A stretch of DNA of 64,000 bases. Origin: Phycisphaerales bacterium. Lineage in GTDB: Bacteria; Planctomycetota; Phycisphaerae; Phycisphaerales; UBA1924. A program made the position numbers and the translations under genes. The notes beneath the pieces were generated by a model. The model was not told the DNA's origin. It saw nothing but the letters and a program-made list of their open reading frames with translations, and did not search any database. The stretch is taken from positions 124,001-188,000 of the forward strand of contig JANQNW010000010.1 in the NCBI GenBank assembly GCA_028279375.1. The letters are read 5' to 3'. This document shows, piece after piece, positions 1 to 6,643 of the stretch (positions are counted from its first letter, which is position 1; every line of letters begins with the position of its first letter).

Positions 1-1107
1 GGCGTGACTCTGCGCGTCAACGATCCGTCTTTCTATGGAGCCGCCGCCTTTGGGGGAGGCGTTGGCATTTCCGAGTCGTACATTCGCGGCGAGTGGGGAA
101 CCGATGATCTCGCCGGGCTGATCGAGGTGATCACTCGGAATCTCACGGCGTTGGATTCACTCGAGGGTCCGCTCGCTCGCGTTCTTACTCCACTGTCTCG
201 CGTCGCCTACTGGCTCGAACGCAACACACGTCGTGGCAGTCGGCAGAACATCGTGGCTCATTACGACCTGGGCAACGACTTCTTCCGCCTCTTTCTCGAT
301 CGAACGATGACGTACTCGTCCGGCATCTTCGAGAACGGGGCCACGACGCTCGAAGAGGCGCAGATCGAGAAGATCGATCGCGTCTGCCGCAAGCTGGATC
401 TTCAGCCCTCGGATCACCTGCTCGAGATCGGTTCCGGTTGGGGGGCGATGGCGATTCACGCCGCATCCCGATACGGATGTCGCGTCACGACCACAACGAT
501 CTCGGATGAGCAGCATTCTGAGACGACACGGCGCGTGCGGGAGGCTGGTCTCGATGAGCGCATCGAGGTCCTGAAACGCGACTACCGGGATCTCGAGGGG
601 CTCTACGACAAGCTCGTCAGTATCGAGATGATCGAAGCGGTCGGCGCGGAGAACTATGACACGTACTTCAACGCGTGTTCCCGGTTGCTCAAGCCGCAGG
701 GCGCCGCGCTGATTCAGGCCATCGTCATTCGGGACCAGTTCTTCAAGCGCGCAGCGCGCCGACGGGATTTTCTCAAGAAGTACATCTTCCCGGGAAGCTG
801 CCTTCCTTCGGTTGCGTCGATGCTCGACGCGATTCGACGGAGTTCGGATCTTCGGACATGGCACATGGAGGACATCGGGCCACACTATGTGACGACGCTC
901 AGGCTCTGGGACGAGGCGTTCCAGGCGCGTCTCGACGAGGTCCAAGCGATGGGATTTGACGATCGCTTCATCCGCATGTGGACGTACTATTTCGCGTATT
1001 GCGAAGGCGCTTTCCGCGCACGGCATGTCGGCGACGTGCAGCTCCTCCTGACGAAGCCGCAGTCGGACCTTGGGCCAGTAGGAGAAAGGGCGACGAGCGC
1101 GACATGA
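1..1107 (+). CDS. Cyclopropane-fatty-acyl-phospholipid synthase-like methyltransferase, 5' end outside window
   Basis: SAM-dependent methyltransferase of the CFA synthase family, expected to modify acyl chains of membrane phospholipids. The reading frame is open to the left edge, so the N-terminal part is missing. The SAM-binding loop is visible as LLEIGSGWG, followed by the conserved IEMIEAVG segment and the IFPGSCLPS segment typical of the subfamily. The position occupied by the catalytic-loop Cys in E. coli Cfa (YSCAYW) reads YSSGIF here, so this belongs to the Cys-less branch often found beside DUF2878 genes. The stop overlaps the next ATG (ATGA), implying translational coupling. Substrate and exact product (cyclopropane, methyl or furan-type branch) cannot be told from sequence. 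Confidence 0.9.
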   Translation, partial: GVTLRVNDPSFYGAAAFGGGVGISESYIRGEWGTDDLAGLIEVITRNLTALDSLEGPLARVLTPLSRVAYWLERNTRRGSRQNIVAHYDLGNDFFRLFLDRTMTYSSGIFENGATTLEEAQIEKIDRVCRKLDLQPSDHLLEIGSGWGAMAIHAASRYGCRVTTTTISDEQHSETTRRVREAGLDERIEVLKRDYRDLEGLYDKLVSIEMIEAVGAENYDTYFNACSRLLKPQGAALIQAIVIRDQFFKRAARRRDFLKKYIFPGSCLPSVASMLDAIRRSSDLRTWHMEDIGPHYVTTLRLWDEAFQARLDEVQAMGFDDRFIRMWTYYFAYCEGAFRARHVGDVQLLLTKPQSDLGPVGERATSAT

Positions 1108-1688
1108 GTCGTTTCGTGCCCATCGTGATCAACGTCCTGGCGTTCAACACGCTCTGGACGCTCTCCATGTTCGCCGCGGGGCGATCGTGGTGGTGGATCG
1201 CGCCGGTCCTGGTGGCGTGCAGCGCTGCGCTGCAGCTGCGACTCTCGCCCCTTCCCGGGCGTGAGGCGCTCGTCATGGTCGTCGGAGCGATCGTTGGTCT
1301 CGGCGCGGACAGGCTGGCGGTCGCGCTCGGGATCTTCTCCTATCGCGGCGCCATGTCGCTGGAGTTCTTCATTCTCTTCCTCGGATTGTGGATCAACTTC
1401 GGCACGACTCTGCGCCCGAGCCTCTCGTGGGCGTGGCGCAAACCCGCAGTCGCAATCCTCTTCGGTCTGTTCGGCGGCCCGATGGCGTACTTCATCGGCT
1501 CGCGAATCGGCGCCATTGAGCTCAGCGAATCCTTGCTGCGAAGCCTCGGATGGGTCGCCATGCAGTACGCCGTCATCCTCCCAATCTGGATGATGTTCGC
1601 CTCACGAGTCATGCCCGTGCCGGTCGAAGCAGGTCCTCGACCGAGTTCGCCCGGAGGCACGCAAACAGAAGGTACACAAGCGTCGTGA
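1104..1688 (+). CDS. DUF2878 family membrane protein
   Basis: A 194-residue integral membrane protein with about five or six hydrophobic segments (for example SRFVPIVINVLAFNTLW at the start, then WWWIAPVLVACSAALQL). It matches the general pattern of DUF2878 proteins that accompany CFA-synthase-like genes; no biochemical function is established. The start at 1104 is chosen because its ATG overlaps the upstream stop by four bases; an earlier in-frame start would lie deep inside the methyltransferase gene. The 3' end overlaps the tail of the opposite-strand DUF1475 gene by 80 bases, an unusually long convergent overlap. Confidence 0.8.
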   Translation: MSRFVPIVINVLAFNTLWTLSMFAAGRSWWWIAPVLVACSAALQLRLSPLPGREALVMVVGAIVGLGADRLAVALGIFSYRGAMSLEFFILFLGLWINFGTTLRPSLSWAWRKPAVAILFGLFGGPMAYFIGSRIGAIELSESLLRSLGWVAMQYAVILPIWMMFASRVMPVPVEAGPRPSSPGGTQTEGTQAS

Positions 1689-1941
1689 AGTTTCCCAGCA
1701 GCATCAACCCGAGAATCCACGGCGCCGCTCGCGCTGCGCTGCGCTCGCGATACGCGATCCAGCCTGCGAACACGAAGAGGCCGAGATACAGATCGACGAG
1801 CGTCGTCACGCCCCAGCGTGTGCTCAGAATGCTCTGCATCCCATCGGCCAGAGACATTTCCAGTGATGACAGGACGATCAACACGACGAGTGCGAGAACG
1901 CCAATGAGAGAGAGCGTTGAGAGAAGGCGAGTGCGGCGCAT
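1609..1941 (-). CDS. Small DUF1475-like membrane protein
   Basis: A 110-residue protein with three predicted membrane segments: an N-terminal helix (LIGVLALVVLIVLSSLEM), a second around LVDLYLGLFVFAGWIAYRE and a third around ILGLMLLGNFTTLVYLLF. The order W-G-V-T-T-L-V-D-LY-LG and L-M-L-L-G-N is like DUF1475 proteins. The start at 1941 is chosen because the peptide becomes a plausible membrane protein there; the longer frame upstream codes for an Arg-rich stretch without features. Function unknown; its position between two CFA-synthase-family genes suggests a part in lipid modification, which is inference only. Confidence 0.72.
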   Translation of the reverse strand: MRRTRLLSTLSLIGVLALVVLIVLSSLEMSLADGMQSILSTRWGVTTLVDLYLGLFVFAGWIAYRERSAARAAPWILGLMLLGNFTTLVYLLFACLRANSVEDLLRPARA

Positions 1942-2165
1942 GGTGAGGCTCCAGGAATATCGTGCAGTCGCATTATTGGCGCGATCGGCATGGAGGCGCC
2001 ACGCATGACGCTCTCCCCGGATCAACAGGCCATCTGGATCGCGTCCGGCGCCGGTGCTGGCCATCAGTTTTCCGGCGACGCCGACCCTCAATATCGAATG
2101 ACGACGAGCGCATTCTCCTCGCCCCCACCGAAGCGAGTGAAGGCGCCGACTCTCGGAGAGACACC

Positions 2166-3245
2166 ATGAATTCCGCAATTGCCCTCGATGCGCCGTCCAC
2201 CACGCGCGAATCGAAGCCCATCGCCTGGTATGAGTCGCTGCTCGATCGCGGTCTGATCCCGGACATGCTTATGCGCGCCGGCATCAGACGACGTCTTGCG
2301 CTTCGCGTCGCACAGGAAGAACGTGGCACGATCGACGAGCGCTCAGAGCGATTCCGCGCGCTCGTGGCGGCGCTGGAGGAGTCTCCTGTCGCAATCCATA
2401 CCCAGGAGGCGAACGAGCAGCACTACGAACTGCCGCCCGACTTCTTCCGGCTCTGCCTCGGTCCGCGGCTCAAATACAGCGGCGCCTACTGGCCGGCAGG
2501 TGTCGCGACGCTCGCAGAGGCTGAGGAAGCCATGCTCCGTCTCACGTGCGAGCGCGCGGGGCTGCAGGACGGCATGGACATTCTCGAACTTGGCTGCGGC
2601 TGGGGATCACTCACGCTCTGGATGGCCGAGCACTATCCGAAAGCCAACATCACGGCGATGTCCAACTCGAGCCAGCAACGCGAGTTCATCCTCGCCGAAG
2701 CCCAGCGCCGCGGCGTCCGTGCGCCGAAGGTGCTCACGAAGGACGTCAACGCTTTCGAGCCCGATGCGACATTCGATCGAGTCATGTCCGTCGAGATGTT
2801 TGAGCACGTCAAGAACTATCGAACGCTGCTCAATCGCATCGCAAGCTGGCTTCGGCCCGACGGACGCCTCTTCGTGCACATCTTCTCGCACACGCGCATC
2901 GCGTATTCCTTCGAGTCAGACGATTGGATCGGCCGCTATTTCTTCACGGGCGGAACGATGCCGTCGGACGACCTGCTGCTCCACTTCACGGACGATCTGA
3001 CGCTTGATGGCCATTGGCGAGTCGACGGCAATCACTACGCGAAGACCGCGCGCGCGTGGCTCGAGAATCTCGACGCCAACCGGACGCGTGCGCTGACGGT
3101 GCTCGAGGACGCGTATGGCGACCAGGCGCCGATGTGGCTTCGTCGCTGGCGCGTCTTCTTCATGGCGTGCGAAGAACTCTGGGGCTTTCGAGGTGGCGAT
3201 GAGTGGATTGTCTCTCACTACACCTTCGAACGAAGGGCGCGCTGA
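2166..3245 (+). CDS. CFA synthase-family methyltransferase, coclaurine N-methyltransferase-like branch
   Basis: A 359-residue SAM-dependent methyltransferase. The [13 protein letters not shown] and LKYSGAYW segments, the SAM loop [13 protein letters not shown] and the C-terminal [14 protein letters not shown] are characteristic of the branch of the CFA-synthase superfamily that also contains plant coclaurine N-methyltransferases. It differs clearly from the first gene of the window, so the two are not recent duplicates. The chosen ATG at 2166 follows the divergent spacer to the DUF1475 gene; the longer upstream frame has no recognisable content. Likely substrate is a lipid or amine, not assignable from sequence. 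It ends one base before the stop of the convergent arsenate reductase gene. Confidence 0.87.
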   Translation: MNSAIALDAPSTTRESKPIAWYESLLDRGLIPDMLMRAGIRRRLALRVAQEERGTIDERSERFRALVAALEESPVAIHTQEANEQHYELPPDFFRLCLGPRLKYSGAYWPAGVATLAEAEEAMLRLTCERAGLQDGMDILELGCGWGSLTLWMAEHYPKANITAMSNSSQQREFILAEAQRRGVRAPKVLTKDVNAFEPDATFDRVMSVEMFEHVKNYRTLLNRIASWLRPDGRLFVHIFSHTRIAYSFESDDWIGRYFFTGGTMPSDDLLLHFTDDLTLDGHWRVDGNHYAKTARAWLENLDANRTRALTVLEDAYGDQAPMWLRRWRVFFMACEELWGFRGGDEWIVSHYTFERRAR

Positions 3246-3246
3246 T

Positions 3247-3708
3247 TCAGGACCCTCGCTCGGCGCTTCCAGTGACTCCGACGTGCGACACGATCTCCGC
3301 CATGGCGTCGCGGATCTCATCCCGCACGCGCCGAAAGATGGCAAGCGCGTCTTCATTGGTCTCGGCGTCAGCCGCCAGCGCGGGGGGATCGTCGAAGCCG
3401 CGATGAATCACGCGAGCGTCGCCTTGAAAGACCGGGCATTGCTCCCGGGCATGACCGCAGACGGTGACGACGAGATCAAGCGATGGCGGATCGCACGCAT
3501 CGATCATCTTGCTTGCATGTCCGCTGATGTCGACTCCAGCCTCGCTCATGACTTCGACTGCTCGAGTATTCAACTCCTGCGGCGCCGTTCCCGCGCTGCA
3601 GGCGTCGATCTCAGAGCCGAAGAGATGACGCGCCCAGCCCTCGGCCATCTGGCTGCGGCAGGAATTGCCGGTGCAAAGAAACAGGATTCGTGGGCGTGTC
3701 TTGCTCAT
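3247..3708 (-). CDS. arsC: Arsenate reductase, low-molecular-weight phosphatase fold (thioredoxin-coupled type)
   Basis: A 153-residue protein of the LMW tyrosine phosphatase fold. The P-loop CTGNSCRS gives the nucleophile Cys12 and Arg18, and Cys84 and Cys91 (VCGHAREQC) take the places of Cys82 and Cys89 of the staphylococcal pI258 enzyme, so the intramolecular disulfide relay needed for arsenate reduction is complete. It would reduce arsenate to arsenite in the cytoplasm using thioredoxin. No ars efflux pump or arsenic-type ArsR is adjacent. Transcribed divergently from the pirin gene with a 45-base spacer containing a 12-bp palindrome. Confidence 0.92.
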   Translation of the reverse strand: MSKTRPRILFLCTGNSCRSQMAEGWARHLFGSEIDACSAGTAPQELNTRAVEVMSEAGVDISGHASKMIDACDPPSLDLVVTVCGHAREQCPVFQGDARVIHRGFDDPPALAADAETNEDALAIFRRVRDEIRDAMAEIVSHVGVTGSAERGS

Positions 3709-3730
3709 CAGAGTTGAGGACTAGAATAGC

Positions 3731-3742
3731 TCCCTCGAGGGA
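3731..3742. promoter_or_regulatory. 12-bp perfect palindrome between arsC and pirin genes
   Basis: TCCCTCGAGGGA is self-complementary and lies in the 45-base divergent spacer, just upstream of the AAGGAG ribosome binding site of the pirin gene. It could be an operator for either gene, but a single short palindrome is weak evidence. Confidence 0.3.
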
Positions 3743-3753
3743 AGGAGAATGAG

Positions 3754-4470
3754 ATGACTACGACGACCGATCCGATCGAAGTTCGCAGGGGCGCCAATCG
3801 CGGCAGGACAAAGCTCCGCTGGCTGGACGCGCGCCACTCGTTTTCTTTCGGCAGATACTCGGATCCACATCGCATGTCCTATCGCATGCTCCGCGTGCTC
3901 AATGAGGACGTCGTTGCGCCAGACACCGGATTCGGTGAGCACGCCCACGACAACATGGAGATCATCTCCTGGATGCTCGGTGGCGCCATCGCTCACGCGG
4001 ACAGCGAAGGACACGCCGGCGTCATCCGCCCGGGCGACGCACAGGTCATGACGGCAGGCAGCGGCATTCGCCACAGCGAGATGAACCCCTCCAAGACGGA
4101 ATCCGCGCACATGCTCCAGATCTGGATCGATCCCGCGAAGCGCGATCTGACGCCCTCGTATGAGCAGCGTCATTTCGATGAGAAGAATCGACAGGGCGCG
4201 TGGCAGGTGATCGCGAGTCCTGACGGACGAGGCGAATCGCTGCGCATCCACCAGGATGCGGTCGTGAGCGTCATCGATCTTCAGCGAGGCGACTCCGTCG
4301 AAGTAAATGTCCAGTCTCATCGGTTCGCCTATCTCCATCTGGCGACCGGCGCCGCACGCTGGAACCGAGTCAACCTCGAATCCGGAGACGCGCTCTCGAT
4401 CCCGGGCGGCGAGGCGCTCGAACTCACCGCCACAGCCGACGCTCAGGCGCTCCTCTTCGACCTCGCATAA
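3754..4470 (+). CDS. Pirin family bicupin protein
   Basis: A 238-residue bicupin of the pirin family (YhhW type). The metal-binding residues are visible in the first cupin: His63 and His65 in GEHAHDNMEI, then His107 and Glu109 in GIRHSEMN, matching the order of the Fe/Ni site of YhhW, which has quercetin 2,3-dioxygenase activity in vitro. The length is normal for the family. An AAGGAGA ribosome binding site lies six bases before the ATG. The physiological substrate of bacterial pirins is generally unknown; a stress or redox-related role is possible next to the arsenate reductase but is not shown. A strong hairpin terminator follows. Confidence 0.9.
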   Translation: MTTTTDPIEVRRGANRGRTKLRWLDARHSFSFGRYSDPHRMSYRMLRVLNEDVVAPDTGFGEHAHDNMEIISWMLGGAIAHADSEGHAGVIRPGDAQVMTAGSGIRHSEMNPSKTESAHMLQIWIDPAKRDLTPSYEQRHFDEKNRQGAWQVIASPDGRGESLRIHQDAVVSVIDLQRGDSVEVNVQSHRFAYLHLATGAARWNRVNLESGDALSIPGGEALELTATADAQALLFDLA

Positions 4471-4481
4471 CGCGACGAAAA

Positions 4482-4512
4482 GAAGGCCTCCGCTCGCTGA
4501 GCGAAGGCCTTC
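4482..4512. terminator. Hairpin terminator between convergent genes
   Basis: GAAGGCCT at 4482-4489 pairs with AGGCCTTC at 4505-4512, and CGCT/AGCG pairs inside, giving a long G+C-rich stem. It lies between the stop codons of the pirin gene and the convergent secreted-protein gene and can serve both directions. Confidence 0.8.
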
Positions 4513-4541
4513 AGATGAGGAGTGATGATGAATGTTGTCAC

Positions 4542-6455
4542 TCAGGCGCACGGCCCCCAGAATCCCAGCAGGATCGCCAGGTCAAGGGCGTTTGTGTCGC
4601 CGTCACCGTTGATGTCCGCGATGCTTGGGCCGCCCCAATAAGAGAGCAGTTCCGCGATGTCCGCAGCGCCGACGACGCCATCGCCATTCAGGTCGCCCGG
4701 GCACGGGTCGAGCCCGACGTAGTTCAGCACGACGGTGTTGCCGGGATATGAAACTGTGAATCCCGGGTCGCCTGTCAGTGAGTCGAACGTGCCGCTCAGC
4801 CCGCCGTTGGCGGTCAGCACGACGAACGAATCGCCGATCATCGGCTCGTAACCGCCGATGAGATTGACGAAGAGTTCGCCGGAGAGCGTCGCGCTTCCGG
4901 AGGTCTCGTAGACATCCCGCTGCAATGGAGCGAAGCCAGCCATCTCGACGACCAGTTGTCCCGTGGCGGTCTGGGTGTAGTCGCCATCGATGTATACATA
5001 TCCAACGAGCGCGCCATCGCCTTCGACCTCCATCTCACCCGCGTTGTTGACGTCGACATCAACATTCACGGGCTCGTAGAGAACAAACTCCCCGTTTTCA
5101 GCCACGTCGATACTGCCAGCGCCGAAGATGTGAGAGCCCGCCCACGCCGTCAGGCGGCCGTTGACGATCAGGCTCGTGGAAGCCTGCACGACGTCCATCG
5201 TGGCGCCCGTCCACAGTTGCGTGTGGTTGTCGATTATGCCGCCAACGCCCGGCAGCGATACATCTCCCAGCAGACGCATGAGCGCCGTGCCAGAGACGCG
5301 GGAGCGAATCCCGAAAAGGCTGCCCATCTCGAAGGGCCCATCCATGCGCCACACGCCTGGCTGGGGGTCATTGACTTCGAGTTCGCCGGCCGCGAGTTCG
5401 ATGGCGCCAGACCATGGAGTCGCAGGCGCCTGCGCGCCGTCAATTCGAAGGGTTCCCCCGAAACCGACATTCGTCACACTCCCGGCGTCCGCGTCGTGAT
5501 CCTCTTCGATGACGCCGAAGGCGGTCGAGAAGACGCTGAGCGAAGATCCAGTCGTCAGGCTCACGGGGCCCTGCATGCGCAGCGCGCCTGAGGCGACGTC
5601 CACATCTCCCTCGACCGTCATCTCGGCGCCGCTGATGCGCGCCTCGTTTCCGATGCCTGGGTCCGCCTCGAGCGTGCCCGCGATCGTCCAGGCCTGCGCA
5701 AAATCCGCTTCGCAGTCTTCGCCGAGGTTCATGTCCATCGCAGGGAGGAACTGCGGAGCGTCGACGGCGAGTGTCGAGCCCGGATCCACGATATTGAGCG
5801 TCGGTGGATAGGCGATTGAGCCGCCGCCGTTGACCTCGATCGAGAGCACATCGCCACCCGTTGCGTTGATGGACAGGCCATTGAGACCATTGAAGGCGGC
5901 CGGACTCGCAGAGTTCACCTCGATCTCGCCACGACCGACGATGCGCGCATCGTCCATCAGGGTGAGCTGATCGTTGATGCGCGTTCGCCCGCTGCTCATG
6001 AAGAGACGAGCGTCGTTATCGACGAAGAGCGTGTTCGTCTCGAAGCCGATGCCGTTGCCCGGGATCGGCACGACGAAGATGCGCGAGTCAAGACCCGTGA
6101 TCTCGGTCTCACCGGTGCTCATTGTGGCCTCGAGCGCGAACCCGTTGTTGGAGAGGGCTCGGGCTCCGGCGACGTAGAGAGTGTCGAGATTGGCCGAGTT
6201 CGCCTGGAGATAGACATTGCTGGGGCCGCTGTCGATGATGACGCTGTCGTCGGCGCCCGGCACGGCGCCGCCCGTCCAGTTGCCGCCGACGTGCCAGTTG
6301 TCATTGACGGCGCCGGACCAGATGAATGCGTCTCCTCCGGGGTTGATGAGGCCGGCGAAGCTCGCCGTGCCGCAGCCCAGGAGGAGCGCCGCAGGCAGTC
6401 CGATTCGACGGACCGGCTCTGTGCGCGAAACGATGCTTTGTGTTCGAGATTGCAT
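4542..6455 (-). CDS. Secreted repeat protein with C-terminal dockerin-like domain
   Basis: A 637-residue exported protein. After a twin-Arg-free signal sequence (RRIGLPAALLLGCGTASFAG) comes a long region rich in short beta-strand patterns resembling autotransporter or pectate-lyase-like parallel beta repeats (WSGAVNDNWHVGGNWTGGAVPG opening, typical of planctomycete surface proteins). The C terminus has two EF-hand-like repeats, CPGDLNGDGVVGAADIAELL and ADINGDGDTNALDLAILL, ending in GFWGPCA. Start at 6455 is chosen because AGAGGA precedes it. No enzyme motif is seen; a surface or matrix role is inferred. The same C-terminal arrangement occurs in the haloperoxidase-like gene at 23420. Confidence 0.8.
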   Translation of the reverse strand: MQSRTQSIVSRTEPVRRIGLPAALLLGCGTASFAGLINPGGDAFIWSGAVNDNWHVGGNWTGGAVPGADDSVIIDSGPSNVYLQANSANLDTLYVAGARALSNNGFALEATMSTGETEITGLDSRIFVVPIPGNGIGFETNTLFVDNDARLFMSSGRTRINDQLTLMDDARIVGRGEIEVNSASPAAFNGLNGLSINATGGDVLSIEVNGGGSIAYPPTLNIVDPGSTLAVDAPQFLPAMDMNLGEDCEADFAQAWTIAGTLEADPGIGNEARISGAEMTVEGDVDVASGALRMQGPVSLTTGSSLSVFSTAFGVIEEDHDADAGSVTNVGFGGTLRIDGAQAPATPWSGAIELAAGELEVNDPQPGVWRMDGPFEMGSLFGIRSRVSGTALMRLLGDVSLPGVGGIIDNHTQLWTGATMDVVQASTSLIVNGRLTAWAGSHIFGAGSIDVAENGEFVLYEPVNVDVDVNNAGEMEVEGDGALVGYVYIDGDYTQTATGQLVVEMAGFAPLQRDVYETSGSATLSGELFVNLIGGYEPMIGDSFVVLTANGGLSGTFDSLTGDPGFTVSYPGNTVVLNYVGLDPCPGDLNGDGVVGAADIAELLSYWGGPSIADINGDGDTNALDLAILLGFWGPCA

Positions 6456-6643
6456 GACGTTGTCCTCTGAGTGGTCGTTCACGCAGGGGGCCGGAGTCGT
6501 CGTGAGGAACGTCCGCACGATCAATCCGGTTCGCCCGATACGACCGGTTCAGGGGACGACGCGTAGCGAGGTCAGGAATCGCGCCACACCCATCTTATTT
6601 TTTTCAATGCCCTCTCAGGCCGCAGTAGGGCGGATTCCAAGGC

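Noticed and set aside
157..1026. Long open frame (289 codons) on the minus strand
   Set aside because: It mirrors the methyltransferase gene; the protein is Arg-rich without domain features. Such shadows are normal in G+C-rich DNA.
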